Shown: positions 7,576 through 16,676, counted from the stretch's first letter. The stretch is 64,000 nucleotides of DNA from Oscillatoriales cyanobacterium (GCA_004293365.1 RDYN01000082.1:1-64000); one strand, 5' to 3'. Translations and numbers: made by a program. The notes: generated by a model not told the origin, from the sequence alone.

Positions 7576-8622
7576 ATGAATATTGTTAATGGAGTTTCTA
7601 AGATTTTAATGCGACTTCCCAGCAACATATATCTTGGAATTGCTGTTTTGATTTTTGCAAGTTCTAATTCCTTAACTCGTAAAATCGTTGAGATTGGACA
7701 AGCTCATGCTATGAATGGTAGAAATCCTATCTCACTCTGCAATGTCTTATTTGTGGGCAATATCTGTGCTTTGGGGTTAATGACTCTAATTTTTCATCAA
7801 GATTGGCAACCGCAGACTCTGAAAGCTTTGACTGGTAAAGATTGGATTAGTTTAACCATTACAGGTATTTTATCGGGGGCGATCGCACCAGCGTTAGTTT
7901 TTAGTGCCCTGGGACAGACAAATGTTACCAATATCGTTTTAATTGGGCGCCTCGAACCAATTTTAACCCTGATATTGGGTGTTTGGCTGTTGGATGTGCG
8001 GGTAAATTTTTGGGCAGGTGCTGGCAATGTGATTTCCTTAGCCGGGGTGATAGTGACTGCTGTTTTAGGGAGTTCAGGCCAAAGGATGACGATGGCTGGA
8101 TTTCAAATTGGAACAGGAGAACTTTCTGTAGCGATCGCCGCTATCATTGGTGCGATTTCGGCTGTTGTTGGTAAACTGCAATTACAATCAATTCCCTTGG
8201 GAATTTTTAGTATTTATCGCAATATTCTAGGGACGGTATTTTTTTTCATATTAGCTAATTTCCTGTACGGGCCAAACCATTTTGCTGAAGTTTTATCTCC
8301 TTTTCTTTGGCAATGGATGATCGTCTATGCGGCGATTATTGTCGTCACGGGTAAATTATGTTGGTTGACTGGTTTGAAAAATGCGACTTCAACGGAACTA
8401 AATTTAGCCAATTTAGTGAACCCGATTGCAGCTATAGTGATGGCTTATTTAATTTTAGGGGAAGCTCCTACTTTAGCTCAATATTTAGGGGGAAGTTTAT
8501 TTTTGATCGGAATTATCTTCGGTTTGATTGGCTACCGATATGAGGCTAAAGTAAATCGAGAATTAGTTAAACCCAGTCCTCGCGATGCAATGGAAATGCC
8601 GATCGGTTTCCGGGGAGTTTAA
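7576..8622 (+). CDS. EamA/DMT-family transporter
   Basis: The 348-residue protein has about ten hydrophobic segments arranged as two EamA halves (about 15-145 and 185-325), with the typical LIGRLEPILTLILGVWLL and ANLVNPIAAIVMAYLILGE signatures at the end of each half. DMT transporters export or import small metabolites across the inner membrane; the substrate cannot be inferred. It is separated from the cupin gene by 211 bp containing a palindromic repeat, so it may have its own promoter. Start ATG 7576 was kept; ATG 7609 (MRLPSNIYL) is an alternative. Confidence 0.85.
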   Translation: MNIVNGVSKILMRLPSNIYLGIAVLIFASSNSLTRKIVEIGQAHAMNGRNPISLCNVLFVGNICALGLMTLIFHQDWQPQTLKALTGKDWISLTITGILSGAIAPALVFSALGQTNVTNIVLIGRLEPILTLILGVWLLDVRVNFWAGAGNVISLAGVIVTAVLGSSGQRMTMAGFQIGTGELSVAIAAIIGAISAVVGKLQLQSIPLGIFSIYRNILGTVFFFILANFLYGPNHFAEVLSPFLWQWMIVYAAIIVVTGKLCWLTGLKNATSTELNLANLVNPIAAIVMAYLILGEAPTLAQYLGGSLFLIGIIFGLIGYRYEAKVNRELVKPSPRDAMEMPIGFRGV

Positions 8623-8690
8623 TATTTTTATCGGCATTTTTAAGTAGCCCAAAGGCTAATAAACTCACTCCTAGACGCATTTCTGGCCAA

Positions 8691-8757
8691 AGAAACCGGG
8701 TTTTTTACCTAATCTGATGGCTCCAGCCAAAGATTTTAGCAAAAAAACCCGGTTTCT
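8691..8757. repeat. Inverted repeat AGAAACCGGGTTTTTT / AAAAAACCCGGTTTCT
   Basis: The 16-bp arms (8691-8706 and 8742-8757) are exact reverse complements. This is a dispersed Oscillatoriales-type repeat. The T-run makes it a plausible terminator for the upstream transporter gene. The remaining gene-free sequence to 9060 has HIP1 sites but no supported gene. Confidence 0.55.
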
Positions 8758-9060
8758 GACCTCTTTCGATTTTTGATTAAAGAATTGGAGATGACTGGCT
8801 GGATCGGGATTTGGATCTGAGGTACATTGGCATTTTTTATTAAATGGGTATCAATACTCAATAGTTCAAAATATCAGTGGCTCGCCCTTCAATTCGGTAG
8901 GAGCTCTTCTTGTCTGTAGCCCGATCGCTCTTGAGAGAGAGTGCGATGCTTTTTGGTTGGGCGATCGCCCGCGTTGTACTATACTGTCCTCTGTCCGAGA
9001 CGACTAAAACCCAGAAAGGGTATATCATAACCTTAACCGGATCATTTCTTCCCCAAGGAT

Positions 9061-11088
9061 ATGTTCTACTGCTCGAATCCAAGGTGCTCTAATCCTTTCA
9101 ATCCCGACAAATCTAAATTTTGTCAAACTTGCGGCCAGCCCGACCTCACGCCTCTATTCAGGAACCGCTACCGCGTGATTCGAATGTTGGGCGAGGGGGG
9201 ATTTGGCAGAACTTATGAAGCGGTAGATATCGATCGCATGGACGATCCGTGCGTCATCAAGCAGTTTATGCCCCAAGTTCAGGGAACATCAGCACTTCAA
9301 AAGGCTACAGAACTGTTTAAGCAAGAAGCTAAACGACTTTACGAACTCGGCGAACATCCCCAAATTCCTAGATTAATTGCTTATTTTGAACAAGACAAGC
9401 GACTTTATTTAGTACAAGAATTGATTGAGGGGCAAAATTTACTGGCTGAATTAACTCAGCAGGGAGTTTTTAGCGAAGAAAAAATTTGGCAGTTGCTGGC
9501 AGATATTTTGCCGATTCTGAAATTTGTGCACGATCGCAATGTCATTCACCGAGACATCAAACTTGAGAATATCATCCGCCGCCGCACCTCCCCCAATCCA
9601 TCTTTAAATGCAGCAAATTTTAGCAATTCCGCTTTTCGCAGGGGAGCGCGCCGAGAGTTAGTTTTAATTGATTTCGGCGTTTCCAAACAAGTGACGGGTT
9701 CGCTGATGAGCAAAGTAGGTACGACGGTAGGAACGCCCGGATATTCGCCAGTCGAACAAATGCGAGGTCAAGTTTTCCCCGGAAGCGATTTGTACAGTTT
9801 GGGGATAACTTGCCTGAGGCTGCTAACTCAATGTTTGCCAAAAGTTGACGGTTCCGATGACCTTTACGATCCGATAAATGGCGGATGGATTTGGAGAGAA
9901 AGGTTGCCCGCCGGTACAAAAATCAGCAGCGAGCTGGCAACAATTTTAGATAAATTAATTCAAGATTATCTCAAAAATAGATATCAATCTGCTGATGAAG
10001 TCATCAAAGCTTTAAATCTCTATTCTTTACCTCCCCAACCCCATTTTGTCAAGGCGGGACAACTTACTTTAAATTCTGCTCAGACCAAGGCTGCCCTACC
10101 TCCCCTCAATGCTTATCTAACCGAGGGAGGAAAACTTGCTATCAATACCCCGCTCAATCACAGCGCGCAAATCAATAGCAATATCTCTGTGAATTCAAGG
10201 GTAAAATCTAACACAAATCCGCCTCCTAACCAGGTAACGCCAAAGATTGCTGCTGTCAAAAGCAGTTTTGAATTTCAGGTGGTGACAGTAGACAATCGCG
10301 GGCAGCAAACTCATGTTAAAAGTGGCAAAGCGCATTTTTTTGAAGAACATCTCGGCCGCAGTACAGTCATGGAAATGGTATCTGTTCCTGGCGGTACTTT
10401 CCTGATGGGTACTCCAAAAGATCGGGGTGACAGCGACGAAAAACCGCAGCACTCAGTAACTTTAGCACCTTTTTATATTGGCAAATTTCCCGTCACTCAG
10501 GGACAGTGGACAGCGGTTGCAGCGATGCCGGAAATTAAAATATATCTCAATCCCGATGCTGCCCGTTTTAAAGGTGTAAATCGACCGATAGAAAATATAT
10601 CTTGGTATGAAGCGATGGAGTTTTGTGCTAGACTTTCTCGCAAAACTGGTAAGCTTTATCGCTTGCCTAGCGAGGCCCAATGGGAATATGCTTGTCGGGG
10701 GGAAACTTCGGGGCCGTTTCACTTTGGGGAAACGATTACTAGCGAGTTAGCAAATTACAACGGAAATTCTAATTACGCTGATGCACCGAAGGGAGTTTAT
10801 CGCTTTCAAACTACAGATGTTGGTAGTTTTAAACCGAATGCTTTCGGATTGTACGATTTCCACGGAAATGTGTGGGAATGGTGCGCGGATGCTTGGCACA
10901 GTAATTACAACGGTGCGCCTGTTGATGGCAGTGTTTGGGAGTCTGGCGGCGACTTTTCGCTGAGGTTGTTGCGGGGGGGTTCTTGGAACGATCATCCTCC
11001 GAATTGTCGCAGCGCGTGCCGCCTTAGATATCAGCCGGATTGCAAGGCTAGTATTGTGGGTTTTCGTGTGGTTGTTTCTGTTGTTTGA
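9061..11088 (+). CDS. Ser/Thr protein kinase fused to a formylglycine-generating-enzyme-like domain
   Basis: The 675-residue protein begins with a zinc-ribbon (Cys 4, 9, 21, 24), then a Hanks-type kinase domain (about 35-305) with GEGGFG (44-49), Lys67, HRDIKLEN (Asp165) and DFG (Asp204), all catalytic residues present. A low-complexity linker rich in Asn, Ser and Pro follows, then an FGE-sulfatase (SUMF1) domain (about 440-674) with PGGTFLMG, LPSEAQWEYA, GNVWEWCAD and a terminal LRGGSW/GFRVV. Such fusions are common in filamentous cyanobacteria, where the FGE-type fold probably binds ligand or protein rather than making formylglycine. No membrane segment is seen. Substrates are unknown. Confidence 0.9.
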   Translation: MFYCSNPRCSNPFNPDKSKFCQTCGQPDLTPLFRNRYRVIRMLGEGGFGRTYEAVDIDRMDDPCVIKQFMPQVQGTSALQKATELFKQEAKRLYELGEHPQIPRLIAYFEQDKRLYLVQELIEGQNLLAELTQQGVFSEEKIWQLLADILPILKFVHDRNVIHRDIKLENIIRRRTSPNPSLNAANFSNSAFRRGARRELVLIDFGVSKQVTGSLMSKVGTTVGTPGYSPVEQMRGQVFPGSDLYSLGITCLRLLTQCLPKVDGSDDLYDPINGGWIWRERLPAGTKISSELATILDKLIQDYLKNRYQSADEVIKALNLYSLPPQPHFVKAGQLTLNSAQTKAALPPLNAYLTEGGKLAINTPLNHSAQINSNISVNSRVKSNTNPPPNQVTPKIAAVKSSFEFQVVTVDNRGQQTHVKSGKAHFFEEHLGRSTVMEMVSVPGGTFLMGTPKDRGDSDEKPQHSVTLAPFYIGKFPVTQGQWTAVAAMPEIKIYLNPDAARFKGVNRPIENISWYEAMEFCARLSRKTGKLYRLPSEAQWEYACRGETSGPFHFGETITSELANYNGNSNYADAPKGVYRFQTTDVGSFKPNAFGLYDFHGNVWEWCADAWHSNYNGAPVDGSVWESGGDFSLRLLRGGSWNDHPPNCRSACRLRYQPDCKASIVGFRVVVSVV

Positions 11089-11103
11089 TAAGAAGAAGGA
11101 AGA

Positions 11104-11216
11104 AGTTCGGCAACGGATGCAAGTAACGGATGTAACGGATGTAATGGATAGAAGCAAGAGGGAAGAGAGAAGTTCGGCAACGGATGCAAGTAACGGATGT
11201 AACGGATGTAACGGAT
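11104..11216. repeat. ACGGATGTA tandem repeat element
   Basis: Two near-identical stretches start GTTCGGCAACGGATGCAAGTAACG... and contain the 9-bp unit ACGGATGTA repeated. The same element, with matching flank GGATAGAA, occurs at 17745-17783 and inside the Pit transporter gene near 14640-14680. Confidence 0.7.
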
Positions 11217-11310
11217 TTCATGAAGAAGTAAGAAGGAAGAAGGAAGAAGACATACGCAGGAAGCTTTTTACAGAGGCATATTTTACGCTTAATTAGTCAT
11301 CAAAATGGGA

Positions 11311-11406
11311 GGACTAAAGTCCGAACGATCAAACCAATTATAAAACAGGTTCGTAGTGAGGACTTTAGTCCGCATAAATCCCAGGACTAAAGTCCGAACG
11401 ATCAAA
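11311..11406. repeat. Palindromic dispersed repeat (GGACTAAAGTCC family)
   Basis: Copies of GGACTAAAGTCCGAACGATC flank an inverted GTTCGTAGTGAGGACTTTAG copy. It lies between the 3' ends of two converging genes and could act as a bidirectional terminator. Confidence 0.6.
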
Positions 11407-11420
11407 CAGCAGTTTTTACC

Positions 11421-13193
11421 TTAAGTAGCCTTCTTCTGAGGAGCCTTCATGCGTTCTACACTCATCGCAGCCACGCTCAATGTCACGACAGCCATGCCGA
11501 GAATTGCTACAGGCTGCAACTTCTCATTGATAATTATAAACCCGAAGAGTGCGGTCATCGCCGGCCCCAAGGTGCCAATTACTGACGCTAAGGCCGCCCC
11601 CGCGAACCGGATGGCAAAATTGTTCAAAAGATAGCTAAAGAGTGTCAGTACCCCTAAAACAACGCCTCCTACAATCAAACCAGGCCAAACATTTGGGTCG
11701 ATTTTAGGAGCCAGGTTCTCTGACAGTGGCACCCACAAACTGAGGGCGGAAAATACAAAAATCGCGCCGAAATTAACTAAGCTAAAAGGAATCGGGTGCA
11801 GTTTGCCGGCAGCCATTTGCGTCAGCAATACGTAACCTGCAAAGGTAATCCCAGAAGCCAGTGCAGCGGCGACTCCTACCTCGACATTGCCACCGCCGGG
11901 AGCTGGCGCTGCAAAACTCGGCGATCCAACTAAAATCAGACCTGCGGTAATGCCGAACATCGCCAAAAAGCCGATCGTACTCGGACGAGCGCCAAACAAG
12001 AACCAAGAACCCAGTACGGTGACGATCGGGTAAATAAAGAAAATTGTAATAGCAATCCCCGCCGGAATATTGCCGATCGCCAAATAAATCAAAACCTGAG
12101 ACAAAAACAGAAAAAATGCGCTTCCTAAAACCTTGCCCCACAAAGATAGATCGCGCGAGTAGAAAAACCGTTTAAGATCTTTCCAGACATTCGGATACAG
12201 AAATGTTGCCAATATTGGCATCAAAGCCATCACCACGATCAGCCGCATCAACAAAATCAATAGAGAATTTCCAAAACCCCGAGTCACCACCCCATCAAGC
12301 TCAAACACGCCAAAAATCATCCGAGGATTTCTGCTTTTAATTAGAATTCTCAAACAAACATTAAACAGCGACAATACCACCGCCGAAGACAAAGCCAGAA
12401 TCAAACCTGCTTGCACTTGAGAAGTGGCTGTTGCGACTGCCGTAGGTGCTGCTGAAGGCTGTGGAACGGCTTGCCGCGGCCCATCCGCAGGTGTTGGCGG
12501 CAAAACTTGCGGGCGGATAGAATTAACCGAATTAGTTGCTTCCTCGGCATAGGAATCTTGAGCATCGAAAGGATTGTCAAGATATTCTTCTTCTGCGAGT
12601 TCTTTCCGAATGCGGTTGACGAGATTTTGTAGCAGTTCTTCCCCTTGGAGTTCGAGGGTTTTCATGTTGTTGAGCCGCATGGATAGCTCGCTTTCATAGC
12701 TGCTCAAATCTTGTTCTAGCATCTGGAAACTGCGATCGATCCGGTCATCCAGGGCCGCCAATAACTCCGAGGCCCGCTCGTCATAGTTGCTCGGGGGCAT
12801 GGGTATGGGGAATTCGCCGCTGGGAATTGGGCTGCTGAGAGAATGGCCCGAGTTAGCGCTGAGTTCGTTGAACCGCTGCACCAACAAATCCTGCAAATTG
12901 TGAGCCAAAACTTGAGCCAACTGCTTCAGCCACAATTGCTGCTGCTGAATGTATCGCCCAGATAGAGATTCCATTTGCTGGGACTGCAATTTGCGATATT
13001 GCTCCCGGAGGCCTTCAATATCTTCAATCAGGTGATTTTTTTCAGTTTGCAGCCGAGTAATGTCCTGGTTTAACTGACCTTTGACATTTTCATGCAAAGC
13101 GTCCAGTTCCTGCATCACTGAGTTTAGGACTTCTTCTGCTGATTGTGCATCCCCTGCGTCGCCTTTTTGCGAGTATCTGTTCCGGTTCGCCAT
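11421..13193 (-). CDS. EamA/DMT-family transporter with long N-terminal coiled-coil domain
   Basis: The 590-residue protein has a soluble N-terminal part: coiled coil at about 20-80 (VMQELDALHENVKGQ, ITRLQTEKNHLIEDIEGLRE), more helices to about 205, then an Ala/Pro-rich linker. From about 255 to 585 there are ten hydrophobic segments in two EamA halves (e.g. AIGNIPAGIAITIFFIYPIV and GTLGPAMTALFGFIIINE). Transporter substrate is unknown; the coiled coil may oligomerise it or tether it to another protein. ATG 13193 is a clear start. It is divergent from the small gene at 13330. Confidence 0.85.
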   Translation of the reverse strand: MANRNRYSQKGDAGDAQSAEEVLNSVMQELDALHENVKGQLNQDITRLQTEKNHLIEDIEGLREQYRKLQSQQMESLSGRYIQQQQLWLKQLAQVLAHNLQDLLVQRFNELSANSGHSLSSPIPSGEFPIPMPPSNYDERASELLAALDDRIDRSFQMLEQDLSSYESELSMRLNNMKTLELQGEELLQNLVNRIRKELAEEEYLDNPFDAQDSYAEEATNSVNSIRPQVLPPTPADGPRQAVPQPSAAPTAVATATSQVQAGLILALSSAVVLSLFNVCLRILIKSRNPRMIFGVFELDGVVTRGFGNSLLILLMRLIVVMALMPILATFLYPNVWKDLKRFFYSRDLSLWGKVLGSAFFLFLSQVLIYLAIGNIPAGIAITIFFIYPIVTVLGSWFLFGARPSTIGFLAMFGITAGLILVGSPSFAAPAPGGGNVEVGVAAALASGITFAGYVLLTQMAAGKLHPIPFSLVNFGAIFVFSALSLWVPLSENLAPKIDPNVWPGLIVGGVVLGVLTLFSYLLNNFAIRFAGAALASVIGTLGPAMTALFGFIIINEKLQPVAILGMAVVTLSVAAMSVERMKAPQKKAT

Positions 13194-13329
13194 TAGCCTA
13201 TAACCTCTAATTTAAACTGCACGTTCACTGTTCTTAAGTAATTGGGCTGCATCATGTCGCAAGTTCTAGTAAGTTGCTCTCAAAGATTGGGGGTACTGTT
13301 GAATCTATAGTAGTCGCTAAGGTAGAAAT

Positions 13330-13599
13330 GTGAGAAAATTGCGATCGCCCGAAGAACACTTTGTGCAACTAGAAATCATACTACAGCGTCACGCTGAAGC
13401 ACTCGAAGCCGAAGTCCGAGCTTTGCAAGCAGCCGACGAAACCGCCCAGTGGCCCCCTGACTGGAAGCGTTGCTATAATTGGCGTTTCGCTCAAATTTTC
13501 GCGTCTGTGAAGATTTTTCGCAACTGGGGTGCGGATGCTGCGGCTTGGAAGCTTTTGCCGCTGCGAGAATATCCCAGTCGATGCAATCAGAAGGATTAG
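13330..13599 (+). CDS. Small hypothetical protein
   Basis: A GTG start gives 89 residues with an acidic amphipathic helix (EEHFVQLEIILQRHAEALEA) and a Trp-rich centre (WPPDWKRCYNWRFAQIF), a composition more protein-like than random. No domain is recognised. It is divergent from the coiled-coil EamA gene, 136 bp away. The annotation is tentative. Confidence 0.4.
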   Translation: MRKLRSPEEHFVQLEIILQRHAEALEAEVRALQAADETAQWPPDWKRCYNWRFAQIFASVKIFRNWGADAAAWKLLPLREYPSRCNQKD

Positions 13600-13604
13600 T
13601 CATC

Positions 13605-13931
13605 CCGATTTTTTGACATACCTCCTCGTCCTTTCATGAGCGAGGATTCCTTGACACTTCGCTGAGATGTGCTGGCGAACCAGTCTTACCCTCTCTCCAT
13701 GTCCGTTTAGAGTCTCCCAATGCCCTAGGTTGACTTTTCTATTTTGTTGTTTTACAAGCTAAAAACTTGCTTTTGCTTCCAGGTTGGATTTTCCATTGCC
13801 TTGGAGCTTCCCCTATTTCTGATCGCAACTCTGACAGGACTTTCAACCTTGTTGTTTATTTCGGAGTATCTTAAATCCGGGCGGGTCAGTGACCATTTAT
13901 ATTTTAGCGCAAAGCCGTGCTAGAAGCACGG
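13605..13931 (-). mobile_element. Degenerate miniature transposon remnant (possibly IS200/IS605-type)
   Basis: Reading the minus strand, a hairpin CCGTGCT-AGA-AGCACGG followed by a G/T-rich stretch (13915-13931) resembles the subterminal hairpin at the ends of cyanobacterial IS200/IS605 elements. Short stopped frames follow (e.g. one ending LSEVSRNPRS at the TGA near 13636), then a CCTCGCTCATGAAAGGACGAGGAGG hairpin region near the far end in shortened form. No transposase gene remains. I infer an internally deleted derivative; the assignment is by recollection of such ends and is not secure. Confidence 0.4.
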
Positions 13932-13968
13932 GGTTTTAGACCCATTTCTTTGATAAAAAGCGTTTTTC

Positions 13969-14027
13969 TAGGAGTGCGATCGTCCCGCTCGCTTGCGTAT
14001 CTAGCGAGCAAGATGCTCGCACTCCTA
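13969..14027. repeat. Inverted repeat TAGGAGTGCGA / TCGCACTCCTA
   Basis: Eleven-base arms (13969-13979 and 14017-14027) enclose a second smaller hairpin (GCTCGCTTGCG...AGCGAGC). It lies 43 bp beyond the stop of the phosphate transporter gene and may end its transcript. Confidence 0.5.
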
Positions 14028-14069
14028 TGAAAGCTCTGATTGGGATGTTCCCGTGTCATCTGCGTTTAA

Positions 14070-15452
14070 CTACAATCTCAAATCTAAAATCCATTGGGCG
14101 ATGCTGAAAATGCTAGCACCCAAACCGGCGGCGATCGGGATTGTCACCACCCAAGCCGAAGCAATTGACTGCAAAGTTTGCCAGCGTACCGATTTCCAAC
14201 CTTTAATCAGCCCGACTCCCACAACTGCACCGACTAAAGCGTGGGATGTGGAAACCGGCAAACCCAAACGGGATGCTAATAATACTGTGGTAGCGGTGGC
14301 TAATTCCGCGCAAAATCCGCCGCTGGGTTGCAGTTGGATGATGTTTTCGCCGACTGTGGCGATGACATTTTTGCCCCAGATAGCTAAACCGATGACGATT
14401 CCTGTACCTCCGAGGACTAAAATCCACAGGGGAACGCTGAAATCCTCTAGGGGAAGGGAACCTGTGCGCTGGATGTAGGCGATCGCAGCTAAAGGCGCAA
14501 CTGCATTCCCTACATCGTTGGAACCGTGTGCAAAGGCCACAAAACAAGCACTGAGCACTTGAAATCTCGCCATTTGTTGCTCGATCCGAGAGTGGGAGAG
14601 TTTGGGAGATGGGGAAATATTCACCCTTGACTTGTTCTTGTTTCTATCCTTTACATCCGTTACATCCGTTACAAAAGAAGCGGACGTACCTTCCTTCTCT
14701 AATTTTTTCCAACTATTGAGGGAAAGCCCGATCGCCCCAATACTGCCGATAGCAATGACAATATCGTGAATTGGCAGATTCCAGCCAAATCGATCGCGCG
14801 CGAAGTCGATCGCCCCTGTCTGCACGAAAGCCACATCCACAACAGACGGCAATACAATTATCCCAAATACGCTCAGCAGCGCTGCACTCAGCCAAGGTAT
14901 CCACTCGCGCAGTTGAAATAGAGGATCGGGGCGATCGAGAATCCAATACTTCACCGCACTATAAAATAGTGCGGCTAAAGCACCGCTAGCAAAAGGTGTC
15001 GCCACCCAAGTTAACGAAATCCTGCCGATAATCGGCCAATCAACCGCATGAATTCCGGCTGCTACCCAGCTAAAACCTGCGATCGCACCCACCACCGCAT
15101 GAGATGAAGAAACCGGCAAACCTCGACTGGTAGCGATTTGCAGCCACAAGCCGCAAGCAGCTAGCACTGACACCATCCCGATTAAAAATACTTGCGGTTT
15201 GTGGGCGAACACTTCTGCATTCACAACTCCTGTAGCCAGAGTTTCGGAAACTCCTTGTCCGAACAGCACGGCGCCGGCAAACTCCAGTATGCCTGCAACA
15301 ATGATTGCTTGCCGCAGCGTGAGCGCCTTCGAGCCTACCGATGTTCCCATGGAGTTCGCGACATCGTTGGCCCCCAAGTTGGCGGCGACGTACAAAGCTA
15401 GTGCTGCGATCGCCCCGAGTTGCAGAAATACGACCAAGGAGGTATTTAACAT
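14070..15452 (-). CDS. Inorganic phosphate transporter, Pit family
   Basis: I start at ATG 15452 (MLNTSLVVFLQLGAIAA), which begins the first membrane helix; the longer frame would overlap rplS upstream sequence. The 460-residue protein has about ten membrane segments and the two inverted Pit signatures: GANDVANSMG near the N terminus and GSNDVGNAVAPLAA in the C-terminal half, each followed later by a G-L-P-V-S-x-S-H-A motif. It carries phosphate (as metal phosphate) with protons or sodium. The cytoplasmic central loop contains SFVTDVTDVKDRNKNKS, encoded by the genome's ACGGATGTA repeat inserted in frame. It is divergent from rplS with 67 bp between starts. Confidence 0.92.
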   Translation of the reverse strand: MLNTSLVVFLQLGAIAALALYVAANLGANDVANSMGTSVGSKALTLRQAIIVAGILEFAGAVLFGQGVSETLATGVVNAEVFAHKPQVFLIGMVSVLAACGLWLQIATSRGLPVSSSHAVVGAIAGFSWVAAGIHAVDWPIIGRISLTWVATPFASGALAALFYSAVKYWILDRPDPLFQLREWIPWLSAALLSVFGIIVLPSVVDVAFVQTGAIDFARDRFGWNLPIHDIVIAIGSIGAIGLSLNSWKKLEKEGTSASFVTDVTDVKDRNKNKSRVNISPSPKLSHSRIEQQMARFQVLSACFVAFAHGSNDVGNAVAPLAAIAYIQRTGSLPLEDFSVPLWILVLGGTGIVIGLAIWGKNVIATVGENIIQLQPSGGFCAELATATTVLLASRLGLPVSTSHALVGAVVGVGLIKGWKSVRWQTLQSIASAWVVTIPIAAGLGASIFSIAQWILDLRL

Positions 15453-15519
15453 AGAAGTTTTTTGACATAAATCTGGCAGTTGGATATATGATAAGGGATT
15501 GTGAGTTTTGGAAAATCCC

Positions 15520-15903
15520 ATGAAAGGCGCAGAAATAATCCGCTCGATCGAGACGGAAGAAATAAATAGAGTCAAGGTAGAACTAAATAAACAGCTCCCC
15601 GAAATTTACGTAGGCGACACCGTGCGCGTCGGCGTGAAAATTAAAGAGGGTTCCAAAGAACGGGTTCAGCCCTACGAAGGCACTGTGATTGCGATGCGTA
15701 ACGGCGGCATTAATGAAACAATCACCGTGCGCCGCGTGTTTCAGGGCGTCGGCGTGGAACGGGTGTTTTTGATTCACTCTCCCCGCATCGCTACCGTCCA
15801 AGTCATGCGCCGCGGTAAAGTCCGCAGAGCCAAACTTTACTACCTGCGCGATCGCGTGGGCAAAGCTACTCGCGTCAAACAGCGGTTCGATCGCTCCCTG
15901 TAG
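15520..15903 (+). CDS. rplS: 50S ribosomal protein L19
   Basis: ATG 15520 ([11 protein letters not shown]) is preferred over an upstream TTG because it matches the usual cyanobacterial L19 N terminus; length 127 residues is normal. The signatures [39 protein letters not shown] (split here) and the basic end [10 protein letters not shown] are present. L19 sits at the 30S-50S interface. It is followed by tRNA-Trp and the secE-nusG-rplKAJL block, the standard cyanobacterial order. Confidence 0.97.
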   Translation: MKGAEIIRSIETEEINRVKVELNKQLPEIYVGDTVRVGVKIKEGSKERVQPYEGTVIAMRNGGINETITVRRVFQGVGVERVFLIHSPRIATVQVMRRGKVRRAKLYYLRDRVGKATRVKQRFDRSL

Positions 15904-15937
15904 GAATGCACCCAGCTTCCTCTTGGAGAGACAGAAA

Positions 15938-15973
15938 ATGGGAAATTGAAAAAATTAAAAAAAAGTTTCCCAT
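15938..15973 (+). terminator. Possible hairpin after rplS
   Basis: ATGGGAAA (15938-15945) pairs with TTTCCCAT (15966-15973) across an A-rich loop. There is no downstream U-tract, so a terminator role is uncertain. Confidence 0.3.
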
Positions 15974-16037
15974 TTCCGAGCGCACTGTGTTAAAATAGAA
16001 ATCTAGAGGTTAAGCAAATTTCAGCAACCTCACCTGT

Positions 16038-16110
16038 GCGCTCTTAGTTCAGTTGGTAGAACGCAGGTCTCCAAAACCTGATGTCGGGGGTTCAAGTCCT
16101 CCAGGGCGCG
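16038..16110 (+). tRNA. trnW: tRNA-Trp (anticodon CCA)
   Basis: A 73-base cloverleaf: acceptor GCGCTCT pairs with AGGGCGC (one G-U), anticodon stem CAGGT/ACCTG encloses CTCCAAA with anticodon CCA at 16071-16073, and the T arm carries GGTTCAAGTCC. Discriminator is G; CCA is not encoded. Its place between rplS and secE is typical for cyanobacteria. Confidence 0.96.
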
Positions 16111-16126
16111 CTGAATCACCAAAATT

Positions 16127-16198
16127 TTAATTCTGCCCGAAAGCGCCCGGATAATTGGCTGGAAACAGCCGAAACCGCAGACTTTCGGGTAGAATTAA
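16127..16198. repeat. 17-bp inverted repeat between tRNA-Trp and secE
   Basis: TTAATTCTGCCCGAAAG (16127-16143) and CTTTCGGGTAGAATTAA (16182-16198) are reverse complements with one mismatch; the 38-bp interior contains GGCTGGAAACAGCC, itself a small hairpin. It resembles a miniature repeat element. The rest of 16111-16442 has no gene. Confidence 0.5.
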
Positions 16199-16391
16199 TT
16201 TTTGTGGGCGGTTCGCAACAAAGGCCATCAACAAATGCTCGGTGTTGTTTCTCGATCGCCTTTGAGGGCGATCGGCACATACACCGTTAGATGGGTTGAG
16301 CTTGTAAAAAAGTGCTGGCTTTCGATTTGAGATTTTGGACTTGGGCGTAAGTGGTTAGTGTCAAAAAATCAAAGAGCCGCGAGCCACTCAC

Positions 16392-16425
16392 AAAATCTAA
16401 AATCTAAAATCTAAAATCTGAAATC
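16392..16425. repeat. Heptanucleotide tandem repeat (AAAATCT)n
   Basis: Four to five near-perfect AAAATCT units lie just upstream of the secE start. The same heptamer type occurs before rplA, rplL, hisZ and the 2[4Fe-4S] ferredoxin gene. Confidence 0.8.
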
Positions 16426-16442
16426 GCAAGGGGGATTAGATC

Positions 16443-16676
16443 GTGGCGAAAAAAGACGAAGCTCAAGAAACTCAAGAAATGACTGCGCCTGGGTTCGATC
16501 CTGCGGGTTTTTTTAAGGAAACTAGAGAAGAACTCGACAAAGTGGTCTGGCCGAGCCGCCAGCAGCTAATTAGCGAGTCTTTGGCCGTGCTTTTGATGGT
16601 AATCCTCTCAGCCAGCCTGATCTATTTGGTGGATAACTTCTTTAACTGGGGCGCAGGAAAGGTGTTTGGGCCATGA
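16443..16676 (+). CDS. secE: Preprotein translocase subunit SecE
   Basis: The GTG-started 77-residue protein has an acidic N-terminal extension, the conserved amphipathic FFKETREELDKVVWPSRQQL segment and one membrane span (SLAVLLMVILSASLIYLVDNF), as expected of the short SecE that clamps SecY. GTG 16443 is chosen because it follows a GGGGGA purine run and gives normal length. The TGA overlaps the nusG ATG. Confidence 0.95.
   Translation: MAKKDEAQETQEMTAPGFDPAGFFKETREELDKVVWPSRQQLISESLAVLLMVILSASLIYLVDNFFNWGAGKVFGP

Noticed and set aside
9061-11088. Target protein of a diversity-generating retroelement (FGE/C-lectin-like end)
   Set aside because: No reverse transcriptase or template repeat is in the window; the C terminus looks like an ordinary FGE-sulfatase domain.
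13605-13740. Functional TnpB gene end
   Set aside because: All frames are short and stopped, so no intact protein can be supported.
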